Numbered from the stretch's first letter, positions 8,832 through 17,823 are shown. The stretch is DNA of 53,314 bases from Pseudomonadota bacterium (GCA_019351895.1 JABBOH010000002.1:1-53314), one strand, 5' to 3'. Numbers and translations are program-made. The notes: generated by a model not told the origin, from the letters alone.

Positions 8832-9197
8832 CTACTGGCAGGGCGGCGGCGTGCCGCCCGAGCATACGGATTCGAGACCGCCGGGCAGAACGTAGCGGCC
8901 ATCCGGGCGGCGCCCCGGCTTCGGCGGCGGCGGCGGCGGCCTGTGATAGGTGTGGTGGTAGGGATGTCTGGTCGGGTACCGAGGCCGCGTGGTGCTGTGC
9001 CCATAGCTGTGCCCATGGCTGTAGCTGTGATAGGCGCGGCGCGCCGGCGCGTGATAGCTGTGCGGCCGGTAGACGTGCCCGTGAGGGACCGGCCCGTGAG
9101 GGACCGGCTCGTGCTTCGGCTTCGTGTGGCTCGACGCGGAACCGATCAGCCCCAGCGAGAGGGCGCTCACCGCCAGGATCAGGCGCAGTCCCATCAT
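8832..9197 (-). CDS. His/Pro-rich small secreted protein
   Basis: This 121-residue protein begins with a clear signal peptide (MMGLRLILAVSALSLGLIGS, likely cut after the Ala/Ser stretch). A mature part follows with about 15 histidines in some 70 residues, many as HxH or HSYxH, and then a run of six prolines. The C-terminus is RYVLPGGLESVCSGGTPPPCQ-like with two cysteines. No enzyme family is recognised. Histidine clusters of this kind often bind Zn, Ni or Cu, so an envelope metal-binding role is possible but unproven. The start codon overlaps the hutD stop, implying translational coupling and membership of the hut transcript. Two perfect 15-bp tandem repeats (9078-9107) encode part of the VPHG repeats. 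Confidence 0.6.
   Translation of the reverse strand: MMGLRLILAVSALSLGLIGSASSHTKPKHEPVPHGPVPHGHVYRPHSYHAPARRAYHSYSHGHSYGHSTTRPRYPTRHPYHHTYHRPPPPPPKPGRRPDGRYVLPGGLESVCSGGTPPPCQ
9078..9107. repeat. 15-bp perfect tandem duplication
   Basis: CCCGTGAGGGACCGG occurs twice in succession inside the His/Pro-rich secreted protein gene and encodes the repeated Val-Pro-His-Gly-Pro unit. The length is a multiple of three, so copy-number change would keep the frame. Confidence 0.85.
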
Positions 9198-9769
9198 CGC
9201 GGCGCCCGCCTCTCGACGCGCGCCCAGGCGGCGCGCCCTCCCTCGATCAGGGCCGTTCCCCCTCCCCGGCCGATCAAGGCATCGCCCCGCGTCAAATCTA
9301 TCCGCTCAGCCTCAGTCTGCAACGCGACATCCTCCATGGCGTAGAGGACGACAACATCGTCCCCGAGCGCCGCTATTCGCCGTTCCCCGCCGCCCGGCAC
9401 CAGCCGGGCCAGCCGCCGATCAACCATGAGATTGAGATCGCGCGTGGGGCCTGAGAGCAAGGCACAGCCGATCTCGCTCTCGCCCTGGAACTGGATATCG
9501 TCTCCGCGATGGAGCTGTCGAGCCGGCGCCCCGTCGACCGTGAGGGCGACGCCCTCTCCGGTGACCACGGTCAGCCAGCGGTCGACCCCCGGAAACGCCG
9601 AGAACGGGCCATCCGTCGTGATCTCCGCCAGGCTGAACCGCCAGTGCCAGCCGGCCTCCGCCGCGTCGTCCTGGAAGCAGCCTCGGCCGATCTCCCAGGT
9701 GGTGCCGCCCCCGTTACGCCAGCGCATCGCGCGAAAGTTCCGTGCTGGAGCCCGCTCCCAGCCGCTCAT
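9194..9769 (-). CDS. hutD: HutD family protein
   Basis: This 191-residue cupin-like protein matches HutD, a conserved accessory of histidine-utilisation operons thought to limit pathway activity by binding a metabolite such as formylglutamate. Visible family features are MRWRNGGGTTWEI near the N-terminus, W-RFSLAEIT-DGPFSAFPGVDRWL, and a region with LLSGPTRDLNLMV. The ATG at 9767-9769 overlaps the hutF stop codon as ATGA and gives the usual HutD N-terminus; a longer frame exists but runs into hutF. Position directly after hutF confirms the role by context. HutD is not catalytic in the known pathway, and its molecular function remains only partly established in the literature. Confidence 0.88.
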   Translation of the reverse strand: MSGWERAPARNFRAMRWRNGGGTTWEIGRGCFQDDAAEAGWHWRFSLAEITTDGPFSAFPGVDRWLTVVTGEGVALTVDGAPARQLHRGDDIQFQGESEIGCALLSGPTRDLNLMVDRRLARLVPGGGERRIAALGDDVVVLYAMEDVALQTEAERIDLTRGDALIGRGGGTALIEGGRAAWARVERRAPR

Positions 9770-11142
9770 GTCGTCATCCGGCGCAACGCCGCGACGAAGG
9801 CCGCCCGCGCCTGCGCTTCCTGCGCATGGTGGCCGGCGGTCACCCGCCACAGGCCCGCGACCATCACGTCCCGAACCGGCAGCGCCGACCCGCCGAAAAT
9901 GGCGGCGTCTAGGATGTCATCCGCCTCGGCATCCGGCTGCACCAGCCGGTCGCGGTCCAGCACCAGAAGATCGGCGCGGAAGCCGGGCGCGATCACACCG
10001 GTCGGCTGCCCCAGGGCGGTCGCCCCGCCGGCGAGCGCGGCCCGCCACAGGGCGCTTCCCACCGATCCGGTTGCGTCCTCGTGAAGCGACAGGCACCGCC
10101 GCCCATGCACCAGCCGCTGCCCGTATTCCAGCAGCCGCAGCTCCTCCCATGGGTTGAGCGCCGCGTTGCTGTCCGAGCCGATGCCGAAGCGGCCGCCGGC
10201 CGTCAGGAACTCGCCGAGGGGAAAGACGCCGTCGCCGAGATTGGCTTCGGTGATGGGGCAAAGGCCGGCGACGGCGCCGCTCGCCGCGATGTCCGACAAC
10301 TCGTCCTGGCCGATATGGGTTGCGTGGATCAGGCACCAGTCGGGGCCGACCGGCGCCTCGGCCATCAGCAATTCCACCGGGCGGGCGCCGGTGGCGGCGA
10401 TGCAATCCTCCACCTCCCGCATCTGCTCGGCGACGTGGATGTGGATCGAGGTGTCCTCGGGCAGCGCAGAGGCGACCTGCCGCACGACCTCCACCGGAAC
10501 GGCGCGCAGCGAATGGGGCGCGACGCCCACCCTGAGCGTGGTCGAGTCCCGGCCATGCCAGCGGAGCGATTCTAGGATCGCCAGCAACCGCTCCTCGTCG
10601 GCGGCGAACCGCCGCTGCGCGGGCTCCAGCGGCGCATCGTCAAAACCCGCGCGCATATAAAGCACGGGCAGGACCGTCAGGGCCGCACCGACACTGGCCG
10701 CGGCATGAACCAGGCGCGCGGACATCTCGGCCGGATCGGCGAAGGGCGTGCCGTCGCGATCGTTGTGCAGGTAATGGAACTCGCCCACGGTCGTGTAGCC
10801 GGCCTTGAGCATCTCGATGAAGAGATAGGTCGCGATGGCGGAAAGCTCATCCGGTCCGACGGCGTCGGCGGCGCGGTACATCGCCTCCCGCCACGTCCAG
10901 AAGCTGTCGGCGGGATCGCGGCGCTTCTCGGCGCGGCCGGCCATGGCACGCTGGAACGCGTGGGAATGGAGGTTCGTCATGCCCGGAACGACCGGGCCGC
11001 TGATCCGCTCGACCCGGTCGCCAAGTTGGCGCGTCACGCCCGGGGAGACGGCCGCGATCGTGCCGTCGGGCGCGATGTCGATCCGCACGTCCCGCGCCCA
11101 GCCCGAGGGCAGCAATGCGGAAGGCGCGAGCAGGCTTGGCAT
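9766..11142 (-). CDS. hutF: formimidoylglutamate deiminase
   Basis: This 458-residue amidohydrolase converts N-formimidoyl-L-glutamate to N-formyl-L-glutamate and ammonia, the fourth step of the five-step histidine pathway; HutG, which finishes it, is not in the window. Metal ligands are visible in TNLHSHAFQR (HxH), HIHVAEQ and the GIGSDSNAALNPWEELR segment with its aspartate, and LIHATHIGQDEL carries the proton-shuttling histidine. Length matches known HutF (about 450). I chose the ATG at 11142, with GAGGAG 10-15 bases upstream, because the longer frame (to 11394) overlaps the divergent AhpD-like gene and does not resemble the family. A HutC-like half-palindrome lies 36 bases upstream, suggesting induction by urocanate. 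Confidence 0.92.
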   Translation of the reverse strand: MPSLLAPSALLPSGWARDVRIDIAPDGTIAAVSPGVTRQLGDRVERISGPVVPGMTNLHSHAFQRAMAGRAEKRRDPADSFWTWREAMYRAADAVGPDELSAIATYLFIEMLKAGYTTVGEFHYLHNDRDGTPFADPAEMSARLVHAAASVGAALTVLPVLYMRAGFDDAPLEPAQRRFAADEERLLAILESLRWHGRDSTTLRVGVAPHSLRAVPVEVVRQVASALPEDTSIHIHVAEQMREVEDCIAATGARPVELLMAEAPVGPDWCLIHATHIGQDELSDIAASGAVAGLCPITEANLGDGVFPLGEFLTAGGRFGIGSDSNAALNPWEELRLLEYGQRLVHGRRCLSLHEDATGSVGSALWRAALAGGATALGQPTGVIAPGFRADLLVLDRDRLVQPDAEADDILDAAIFGGSALPVRDVMVAGLWRVTAGHHAQEAQARAAFVAALRRMTT

Positions 11143-11177
11143 GGGGGAGAGACTCCTCGGGGCGGCGGCCCCAGCTG

Positions 11178-11187
11178 TGTCTAGAAG
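11178..11187. promoter_or_regulatory. Candidate second HutC operator upstream of hutF
   Basis: TGTCTAGAAG here matches 8 of the 10 central bases (TGTCTAGACA) of the perfect palindrome found before hutH. It lies 36-45 bases upstream of the hutF start, where a repressor would cover the promoter or leader. The assignment rests on similarity to the hutH site and on the presence of hutC nearby. Confidence 0.5.
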
Positions 11188-11314
11188 ATTCCGGGTGCGC
11201 GCGCACAGGGAGTTTCGGAGCATGACGCCGTTCCCGTCGCGACGCTTGACCCGGATCAATGCGCCCTGAGCCAGGGAGCGGTCCCATGCGTCATTGGCAA
11301 GAGGACGGCGGATC

Positions 11315-11668
11315 ATGATCCAGGACTGGCAGCGGCTCATCGACACCATGAACATTGGCGTCGGCAACCTCCGGCAGGGCGCGCCCGAGGCCATGAAAGC
11401 GTTCAGCGAGTTGGCGAAGGGCGCCCATGGCGGTCAGGCGCTCGACCTCCGGACGAAGGAGCTGATCGCGCTCGCGATCGGCGTCAGTACGCGTTGCCAG
11501 CCCTGCATCGCCTACCACGCGGAGGGTGCGGCCAAGGCCGGAGCCAGCCGCGCCGAGGTTCTCGAGGCGATGGCGATGGCGGTCTACATGGGTGCCGGGC
11601 CGTCGGTGATGTATGCCGCGCAAGCGCTGGAGGCCTTCGACCAACTCGCTCCACGCAAGCCCGGCTGA
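11315..11668 (+). CDS. carboxymuconolactone decarboxylase/AhpD-like protein
   Basis: This 117-residue all-helical protein of the CMD/AhpD family carries the redox motif C61-x2-C64-x3-H68 in TRCQPCIAYHAEGAAKAG, preceded by RTKELIALAIGV. This combination is typical of AhpD-like peroxidase/disulfide proteins and unlike true carboxymuconolactone decarboxylases, which lack the cysteine pair. It is probably a cytoplasmic thiol-dependent peroxidase or reductase, but the partner is unknown. The ATG at 11315 has AGAGGA at a good distance. The gene is divergent from hutF and is followed after 81 bases by a small zinc-finger gene in the same direction. Confidence 0.82.
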   Translation: MIQDWQRLIDTMNIGVGNLRQGAPEAMKAFSELAKGAHGGQALDLRTKELIALAIGVSTRCQPCIAYHAEGAAKAGASRAEVLEAMAMAVYMGAGPSVMYAAQALEAFDQLAPRKPG

Positions 11669-11749
11669 GGCAAGCCGCACCCTTGTTCCGCGGCCGCCAC
11701 CCCATGATATGTTCGAGGTGGAGTGGCGGTGGCGGCGAGGAGGCCGGAG

Positions 11750-12013
11750 ATGGCGACAGGCTGGGCGCCCGACGGGGCGGTGCAGGACCAGATCGACGAC
11801 ACGGTGACCGATGCGGTGGCACGCGCCCGGGCTCGCATGCCGAAGGGCGAGAGCGAGCCGTTCTGTGTTGAATGCGACGAGGTGATCCCCGAGGCTCGCC
11901 GCCGCGCTGTACCTGGGGTTCGCTTATGCGTCGAGTGTCAATCGGCGCTCGACAAGCGTCCGGTGACGATCGGCTTCAACCGCCGGGGCAGCAAGGACAG
12001 CCAGCTGAAGTAG
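11750..12013 (+). CDS. DksA/TraR-family C4 zinc-finger protein
   Basis: This 87-residue protein has the four-cysteine zinc finger C39-x2-C42-x17-C60-x2-C63, within FCVECDEVIPEARRRAVPG and LCVECQSALDK, placed after a short helical N-terminus. The long DksA coiled coil with its DxxDxA tip is missing, so it belongs to the short YbiI/TraR-like branch. Such proteins may bind in the secondary channel of RNA polymerase and modulate initiation, but many are uncharacterised. The start at 11750 has GAGGAGG upstream. It reads towards hutU, whose stop lies 13 bases away on the other strand. Confidence 0.8.
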   Translation: MATGWAPDGAVQDQIDDTVTDAVARARARMPKGESEPFCVECDEVIPEARRRAVPGVRLCVECQSALDKRPVTIGFNRRGSKDSQLK

Positions 12014-12026
12014 CCAGGCTTTCGCC

Positions 12027-13694
12027 TCATCCCAAGATCCCCGGCAGGTTCAGCCCCTTCTCCCGCGCGCAGTCCCGCGCCATCTCATAACCCGCATCGG
12101 CGTGCCGCATGACGCCCGTCGCCGGGTCGTTCCACAGCACGCGCGCCAATCGCCGCGCCGCGTCAGCCGTGCCGTCCGCCACGATCACCATCCCCGCGTG
12201 CTGCGAATAGCCCATGCCGACGCCGCCACCATGATGCAAAGACACCCACGTCGCCCCTGACGCCGTGTTGAGCAGCGCATTCAGCAACGGCCAGTCCGAC
12301 ACGGCATCCGATCCGTCGCGCATGGCCTCCGTCTCGCGGTTCGGGCTCGCGACCGAGCCTGAATCGAGATGATCGCGGCCGATGACTATCGGCGCCTTCA
12401 ACTCGCCGCTCGCCACCATCTCGTTGAAGGCGAGGCCGAGGCGGTGCCGGTCGCCCAAACCCACCCAGCAGATCCGGGCCGGCAAGCCCTGGAAGGCGAT
12501 GCGTTCGCGCGCCATGTCGAGCCAATGGTGGAGATGGGCGTTGTCGGGCAGGATCTCGCGCACCTTGGCGTCGGTCTTGTAGATGTCCTCGGGGTCCCCG
12601 GAAAGTGCGACCCAGCGGAACGGCCCGATGCCACGGCAGAACAGCGGCCGGATGTAGGCCGGCACGAAGCCTGGAAAGTCGAAGGCTTCGGTGACACCTT
12701 CATCTTTCGCGACCTGACGGATGTTGTTGCCGTAGTCGAGCACCGGGATGCCCATGCGCCAGAAATCCAGCATCGCGCGCACCTGAACCGCCATGCTGGC
12801 ACGCGCCGCCGCCGTCACCGCCGCCGGATCGCGCTCCCGCTTCTCCTCCCAGGCTGCCACCGTCCAGCCGGCCGGCAGATAGCCGTTGAGCGGATCATGC
12901 GCGGAGGTTTGATCCGTCACCGCGTCGGGCTTCACGCCGCGCCGCACGAGTTCGGGAAAGACCTCCGCCGCATTGCCGAGAAGCCCCACGGACACAGGCT
13001 TTTTCTCGGCCGCCGCGCGCGCGATGATCTCCAACGCCTCGTCGAGCGTAGTTGCCTGCACATCGAGGTAGCGCGTGCGCAGCCGCATCTCGATCCGGCT
13101 CGGCTGGCATTCCACGGCGAGGCAGGAGAAGCCGGCCATGGTGGCGGCCAGCGGTTGCGCGCCGCCCATGCCGCCCAATCCGCCTGTCAGGATCCAGCGC
13201 CCCGAGGGGTCGCCGCCGAAATGCTGGCGCGCCACCTCGACAAAGGTTTCGTATGTGCCCTGCACGATGCCCTGCGTGCCGATGTAGATCCAGGAACCCG
13301 CCGTCATCTGGCCGTACATCATGAGACCCTTGCGGTCGAGGTCATGGAAATGCTGCCAGTTCGCCCAGGCGGGCACGAGGTTTGAATTGGCGATCAGCAC
13401 GCGCGGCGCATCGGCATGCGTCGTGAACACGCCCACCGGCTTGCCGGATTGCACGAGCAAGGTCTGGTCGGCTTCGAGCTTGCGCAGGCTCGCCACGATC
13501 CGGTCGAAGCTCTCCCAGTCCCGCGCGGCGCGGCCGATGCCGCCATAGACGACAAGCTCGTCGGGCTTCTCGGCAACCGCGGCGTCGAGGTTGTTCATGA
13601 GCATCCGTAACGGCGCTTCAGTCAGCCAGGATTTTGCGGAAAGCTCCGTACCGTGGGGGCTGCGGATGTGGCGGCTGTTGTCGAGACGGGTCAT
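12027..13694 (-). CDS. hutU: urocanate hydratase
   Basis: This 555-residue enzyme adds water to urocanate to give imidazolonepropionate, using tightly bound NAD+ as an electrophile. The NAD-binding segment [17 protein letters not shown], the C-terminal-half [11 protein letters not shown] segment with the conserved cysteine, and the ending [13 protein letters not shown] are all present. Length is the normal 550-560. Its ATG overlaps the hutH stop (ATGA at 13691-13694), so the two are translationally coupled. It is the last gene of the phosphotransferase-SDR-hutC-hutH-hutU series. Normally hutI would follow; here a convergent small gene follows instead. Confidence 0.96.
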   Translation of the reverse strand: MTRLDNSRHIRSPHGTELSAKSWLTEAPLRMLMNNLDAAVAEKPDELVVYGGIGRAARDWESFDRIVASLRKLEADQTLLVQSGKPVGVFTTHADAPRVLIANSNLVPAWANWQHFHDLDRKGLMMYGQMTAGSWIYIGTQGIVQGTYETFVEVARQHFGGDPSGRWILTGGLGGMGGAQPLAATMAGFSCLAVECQPSRIEMRLRTRYLDVQATTLDEALEIIARAAAEKKPVSVGLLGNAAEVFPELVRRGVKPDAVTDQTSAHDPLNGYLPAGWTVAAWEEKRERDPAAVTAAARASMAVQVRAMLDFWRMGIPVLDYGNNIRQVAKDEGVTEAFDFPGFVPAYIRPLFCRGIGPFRWVALSGDPEDIYKTDAKVREILPDNAHLHHWLDMARERIAFQGLPARICWVGLGDRHRLGLAFNEMVASGELKAPIVIGRDHLDSGSVASPNRETEAMRDGSDAVSDWPLLNALLNTASGATWVSLHHGGGVGMGYSQHAGMVIVADGTADAARRLARVLWNDPATGVMRHADAGYEMARDCAREKGLNLPGILG

Positions 13695-15232
13695 GCGAGG
13701 GTCTCCAGCGAGGGCAGCGTGAGGCCTGCGGCGGCGATGACGGCGCCGGATCGCACCATGGCGGTCGCCGCCTCCATGTCTGGCGCGAAGAAGCGGTCAT
13801 CCTCCAGCGTCGGCACAACGGATCGCAGATGCGCGCGCACCGCCTCCAGCGCGGGGCTCGAGAGAAGCGGCTTGTGGAAGTCGCAGCCCTGCGCCGCCGC
13901 CAGCAACTCGATGCCGAGGATGTGCCCGAGGTTCGCCGCCATCGGCAGCAGCCGACGGCTGCCATGCGCCGCCATCGAAACGTGATCCTCCTGATTGGCG
14001 GAGGTCGGAATGGAATCGACGCTCGCTGGATGGGCCATCTGCTTGTTCTCCGAGACAAGCGCCGCCGCCGTCACCTGCGGCATCATGAAGCCCGAGTTCA
14101 GCCCTGGCCTCGGCGTGAGGAAAGCCGGCAGGCCGGACAGCGCCGGGTCGATCAGCATGGCTACGCGCCGCTCGGCGATCGAGCCAATCTCGCAAATCGC
14201 GAGTGCGATGATGTCAGCGGCAAAGGCCACCGGTTCGGCGTGGAAGTTGCCGCCCGACAGCACCTCGCCCTCGGCCGCGAAGACGAGCGGATTGTCGGAC
14301 ACCGCGTTGGCCTCCGTGCCGAGCGTGACGGCAGCATGTCGCAGCACGTCCAGCGCCGCGCCGATCACCTGCGGCTGGCAGCGCAGGCAATAGGGATCCT
14401 GCACCCGCTCGTCGCCCTCGATGTGGGAGGCGCGGATCACGCTGCCCGCCATCAAGGCGCGGAGCGCGTCTGCCACGTCAATCTGGCCGCGATGACGACG
14501 CAATGTGTGGATGCGCGGGTCGAAGGGCGTGTCCGATCCGCGCGCCGCGTCGGTCGACAATGCGCCCGTCACCAGGGCGGTCTGCAGCAGGCGCTCGGCC
14601 TCGAACAAGGCGGCGAGCGCACAGGCCGTCGAGAACTGCGTGCCGTTGAGCAGCGCCAGCCCCTCCTTCGGTCCCAGCACGACGGGCGAGAGTCCGGCCT
14701 GAGCCAGCGCCGTCTCGGCCGGCATCGGCTTGCCGCGCAAGAGGATTTCACCGACGCCGATCATGGTCGCCGTCATATGCGCGAGCGGCGCGAGATCGCC
14801 CGACGCGCCGACCGACCCCTGCCCCGGCACCACGGGCACGAGGTCGTGGGTGATCATGGCCTGTAGCAGCGCGACAGTTGCGGGCGCGATGCCCGACGCG
14901 CCCTGCGCGAGGCTGGTGAGTTTCAACACCATCATCAGCCGCGCGATCGGGGACGGCATCGCGGCGCCGACGCCCGAGGCATGCGACAGCACGATGTTCC
15001 GCTGCAGGCGTTCCAGATCGGGGGTGCCGATGCGGATGCTGGCGAGGCGGCCGAAGCCCGTATTGATGCCGTAGATCGGCTCGCCGCGCGCGAGAATGGC
15101 GGCGACGGCGGCGGCGCTCGCGGCGATCGGGCTGGCCGAGGACGGGTCGAGCACCACATCCGCCGCGCCCTGCCAGTAGATGCGCCGCCAGTCGGAGAGC
15201 GGCACCGCGCCCGGCGTCAAAACCATCGTCAT
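13691..15232 (-). CDS. hutH: histidine ammonia-lyase
   Basis: This 513-residue enzyme deaminates L-histidine to trans-urocanate, the first step and the source of the inducer. The self-cyclising MIO prosthetic group triad A143-S144-G145 lies in [12 protein letters not shown], and YGINTGFG at 54-61 gives the catalytic tyrosine loop. I start at the ATG at 15232, which has GGGAG upstream. The frame can be extended to 15265, but that extension is made of the operator palindrome and does not resemble the family. Spacing of the MIO triad (residues 143-145) agrees with known HutH. It is coupled to hutU and preceded after 67 bases by hutC, with the probable operator between. Confidence 0.95.
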   Translation of the reverse strand: MTMVLTPGAVPLSDWRRIYWQGAADVVLDPSSASPIAASAAAVAAILARGEPIYGINTGFGRLASIRIGTPDLERLQRNIVLSHASGVGAAMPSPIARLMMVLKLTSLAQGASGIAPATVALLQAMITHDLVPVVPGQGSVGASGDLAPLAHMTATMIGVGEILLRGKPMPAETALAQAGLSPVVLGPKEGLALLNGTQFSTACALAALFEAERLLQTALVTGALSTDAARGSDTPFDPRIHTLRRHRGQIDVADALRALMAGSVIRASHIEGDERVQDPYCLRCQPQVIGAALDVLRHAAVTLGTEANAVSDNPLVFAAEGEVLSGGNFHAEPVAFAADIIALAICEIGSIAERRVAMLIDPALSGLPAFLTPRPGLNSGFMMPQVTAAALVSENKQMAHPASVDSIPTSANQEDHVSMAAHGSRRLLPMAANLGHILGIELLAAAQGCDFHKPLLSSPALEAVRAHLRSVVPTLEDDRFFAPDMEAATAMVRSGAVIAAAGLTLPSLETLA

Positions 15233-15251
15233 CCGGCCGCTCCCGATCTGG

Positions 15252-15267
15252 ATATGTCTAGACATAT
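15252..15267. promoter_or_regulatory. HutC operator (perfect 16-bp palindrome)
   Basis: ATATGTCTAGACATAT is its own reverse complement and lies 20-35 bases upstream of the hutH start, in the gap after hutC. HutC-subfamily GntR regulators bind palindromes of this size and base pattern, and hutC is the adjacent gene. In known systems urocanate releases the repressor. Binding here is inferred. Confidence 0.75.
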
Positions 15268-15299
15268 AAGCGGCACCTCGTCGGCCTGTCGAGGCGTTT

Positions 15300-15962
15300 T
15301 CACGATGAGCCGCCCCGGCCGAAGCGCCCGGTGAAGCTGTGGCGATCGGCGGGATAGGTCAGCCGCACCTCGGTGATGAGGTCCCGGGCCTGCCAGGTCC
15401 GGCGGTCGAGCGTGAGGCAGGCGTCGCCGCGCGCGATGCCGAGCCGCTTCGCCAGCGCCGCATCCGCCGTCCGCGCGCCGATGACGTGCTCGGCCTCCGT
15501 CCAGGCAACATGGCGCAGCAGCCAAGTGCCCGGGGGCACGTCTTCGAACCGCTCATCCCGCGCCTGCGGCACCGCGGTCAGGGCGATGCGCCGTTCCTCC
15601 AAAGCCAGCGGAAGCCCGCCCCGTTCATGCAATGTCGTCACCGCCAGCACGTCGCCCGCCATCTCGCGCGAGAGGATGGTGTGGCGGTAGGGCAGCCCAA
15701 GCTCCTCTGATTCAGCGGCGAGGTCCGCGATCTCCAGAACCGCGCGCTCGGCCGCGGGTGCAGCGACGACGGTTCCGGCGCGCCTTCGCCGGGTGACGAG
15801 CCCCGCCGCCGCCATGCCCGCGATTGCCTTGTTCACCGTCATCCGCGCGCAGCGATATTCCGCCATCAAGGCGTGCTCGGCGGGGATCGGGTGCCCCGGC
15901 TTCCACTCGCCCGAGAGGATTCGCGCCTCGAGATCGGAGCGGATGCGCTCGCTGAGGTTCAC
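15300..15962 (-). CDS. hutC: histidine utilisation repressor, GntR family
   Basis: This 220-residue repressor has an N-terminal winged helix-turn-helix (about residues 1-70, with [19 protein letters not shown], then [16 protein letters not shown]) and a C-terminal UTRA ligand domain. The latter shows [10 protein letters not shown] and, near the end, [20 protein letters not shown], characteristic of HutC. Urocanate is the known effector of this group. The start is uncertain: I use GTG at 15962, 10 bases after the upstream SDR stop, because the preceding in-frame sequence is unlike the family and the next ATG would cut the recognition helix. Location between the SDR and hutH suggests autoregulation with the operon. 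Confidence 0.9.
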   Translation of the reverse strand: MNLSERIRSDLEARILSGEWKPGHPIPAEHALMAEYRCARMTVNKAIAGMAAAGLVTRRRRAGTVVAAPAAERAVLEIADLAAESEELGLPYRHTILSREMAGDVLAVTTLHERGGLPLALEERRIALTAVPQARDERFEDVPPGTWLLRHVAWTEAEHVIGARTADAALAKRLGIARGDACLTLDRRTWQARDLITEVRLTYPADRHSFTGRFGRGGSS

Positions 15963-15972
15963 TGACCGAGGG

Positions 15973-16746
15973 TCAATCGAGCGCCGCCAGACTCTCCGGC
16001 AGCACCTGCCCACCATCGACGACGAGCGTCTGGCCGGTGATGTAGCCCGCCTCCTCGCTCGCGAAGAACAAGGCGGCGTTGGCGATGTCCTCGACGGTGC
16101 CGAGGCGTTTCATGGGGACCGAGGAGGCCATCGAGGCCATGTAGTCGGGGCCGAGGGCGACCAGCCCCTCGGTCGCGATATTGCCGGGCAGGATGGCGTT
16201 GATGGTGATGCCGGCGGGGGCGAGTTCGATCGCGGCGGTGCGCATGAAGCCGAGTTGCCCGGCCTTGCTGGCGCCGTAATGGGACCAGCCGGGAAAGCCG
16301 GTGATGGGTCCGGTGATGGAGGACGTGACGACGATGCGCCCCCGCCCCGTCTTCGTCAGTTCGGCGAGGCAGGCGCGCACGGAGAGGAAGGTGCCGCGCA
16401 GGTTCACGCCCATCACCTCGTCGAACTCGGCCACCGACATGTCGCCGATCCGCGCCGCCGGGAAGATGCCGGCATTCGCGCAGAGGATGTCGATGCCGCC
16501 GAAATGCTCGACGGCGGCGGCGGCCATCGCGGCGGCGCCGGCCTCGGTGCTGATATCGGCGGTGACCGGGATCGCCGCCCCGCCCATGACCGCGATATCC
16601 TCGGCGACGAGCCGCGCCGCGTCATGCGAGCGTGCGACGACGATCACCCGGCACCCGGCCTCCGCGAAACGCTTGGCGATGCCGCGCCCGATGCCCTTGC
16701 TGGCGCCGGTCACGATCACGCTGCGGCCGGCCAGTGACTGGAACAT
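15973..16746 (-). CDS. SDR-family oxidoreductase (FabG-like)
   Basis: This 257-residue classical short-chain dehydrogenase has TGASKGIG (13-20), CANAG (the NNAG equivalent), a serine in TSSITGP and the catalytic pair in YGASK. The C-terminus ends in LVVDGGQVLPES, which would follow a FabG-like fold. The substrate cannot be read from sequence. The ATG at 16746 is preceded by GAGGA; a GTG twelve bases further up is possible. It starts 8 bases after the phosphotransferase stop and is followed closely by hutC, so it appears to belong to the hut transcript although no SDR is part of the standard histidine pathway. Confidence 0.82.
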   Translation of the reverse strand: MFQSLAGRSVIVTGASKGIGRGIAKRFAEAGCRVIVVARSHDAARLVAEDIAVMGGAAIPVTADISTEAGAAAMAAAAVEHFGGIDILCANAGIFPAARIGDMSVAEFDEVMGVNLRGTFLSVRACLAELTKTGRGRIVVTSSITGPITGFPGWSHYGASKAGQLGFMRTAAIELAPAGITINAILPGNIATEGLVALGPDYMASMASSVPMKRLGTVEDIANAALFFASEEAGYITGQTLVVDGGQVLPESLAALD

Positions 16747-16754
16747 GCTCGTCC

Positions 16755-17750
16755 TCACCTCGCACTCAGAAACCTGTCCGCGAGCGCCAGCGCGCCCACG
16801 GTATAGCCGTCGCCCATTGCCTGTGCGGTCGGCGCGTTCGGGTGGCTCGCGACCCAGGCTAGCAGCAAAATGCGCCGCAACAGCACGAGGGCGGGCATGA
16901 TCGCCACATCCTCCGGCGCAAGCGGCGCCACGCAGCGGTAGCCCTGGCTCCAGGCCTCCAGCAGCGCCGGCACGCGGGGATCGTCCTCGAAGAAGCTGAC
17001 CGAGGCCGCCACGTCATACATGAACCAGCCAAAGCCGCAGTCGTCGAAGTCGATCACGCGCAGGCGGTCCCCGTCCACTGCTGAATCATCCACCAGCAGG
17101 TTGGTCAGGCGCAGATCGCCATGAATGAGCCCGAAGCGGTCAGCGTCGGCGCCGTAGCGGGCGAGATCCGCCGCGATGGTGGCCGCCGCGCGGGCGAGCA
17201 GCGCGGCGGCCGAGGCATCGAGCCCCACCGCCCGCCGCCAGTCGCCCCAATGACCGCGCGGACCGAGCGTGGTCTCGACCGTCCACCGTTTGCGCCCAAA
17301 TCCGGGCGGCGGCGTCCAGGAGCGGGCATGGGCATGCAGCCGCGCGGTGATCGCGCCCAGCTCCGCGAACCAGCGCGTGAGATCGTCCCGCGGGTCCGGC
17401 GAGCGGCCCGGCACCCAGTCGAAGGCGACCACCATTCGCTCGCTCTCCCCGAGGCGCAGCGCGTGGAGCAGCCCCCCATCGAGGGCGCAAAGCGGGGCCG
17501 GCGTCTCGACCACGCGGGCCGCGCGGACGGCGCCGATCCAGGCGAGTTCGGAGGCGATTTCCGGCGGTGTATGGTAGCCCCAGCGATGGACGCGCAGGAC
17601 CACGCGGCGGGCTTCCTCCTCGGCGAGATAGACCGTGTTCTCGGACAGGTTGAGCAGCGAGAGGCGCGCCGCCGTCGAGAAGCCCCAAAGGCCGAGGTGT
17701 TCGCGCAGCCCATGGTGGAGGCGCCGGTCCGCGTCGTCGTGATCCGTCAT
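16755..17750 (-). CDS. phosphotransferase, APH/homoserine-kinase-like fold
   Basis: This 331-residue protein has the aminoglycoside-phosphotransferase kinase fold. The nucleotide-lobe lysine/arginine region VVLRVHRWGYHTPPEI comes first. The Brenner-type catalytic loop is LIHGDLRLTNLL, and the metal-binding IDFDDCGFG follows. This subgroup includes bacterial homoserine-kinase-II-like and hydroxylysine-kinase-like proteins acting on small amino or hydroxy metabolites. Clinical aminoglycoside resistance is unlikely, because the gene sits in a catabolic operon. It is the first gene of the series running through an SDR into hutC-hutH-hutU. The start at 17750 was preferred over 17759 because it opens a family-like N-terminus (MTDHDDADRR); both are possible. 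Confidence 0.78.
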   Translation of the reverse strand: MTDHDDADRRLHHGLREHLGLWGFSTAARLSLLNLSENTVYLAEEEARRVVLRVHRWGYHTPPEIASELAWIGAVRAARVVETPAPLCALDGGLLHALRLGESERMVVAFDWVPGRSPDPRDDLTRWFAELGAITARLHAHARSWTPPPGFGRKRWTVETTLGPRGHWGDWRRAVGLDASAAALLARAAATIAADLARYGADADRFGLIHGDLRLTNLLVDDSAVDGDRLRVIDFDDCGFGWFMYDVAASVSFFEDDPRVPALLEAWSQGYRCVAPLAPEDVAIMPALVLLRRILLLAWVASHPNAPTAQAMGDGYTVGALALADRFLSAR

Positions 17751-17823
17751 GCGCCGCATGATCCAGCGGCCGCTCGGCCCGCGTCAACGGGCGGCTCACC
17801 TCATGCGCGGACGGCCGTGACGC

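Noticed and set aside
16755-17750. Aminoglycoside resistance gene
   Set aside because: The fold is shared by many metabolic kinases. The operon context with SDR and hut genes and the lack of mobile DNA argue for metabolism.
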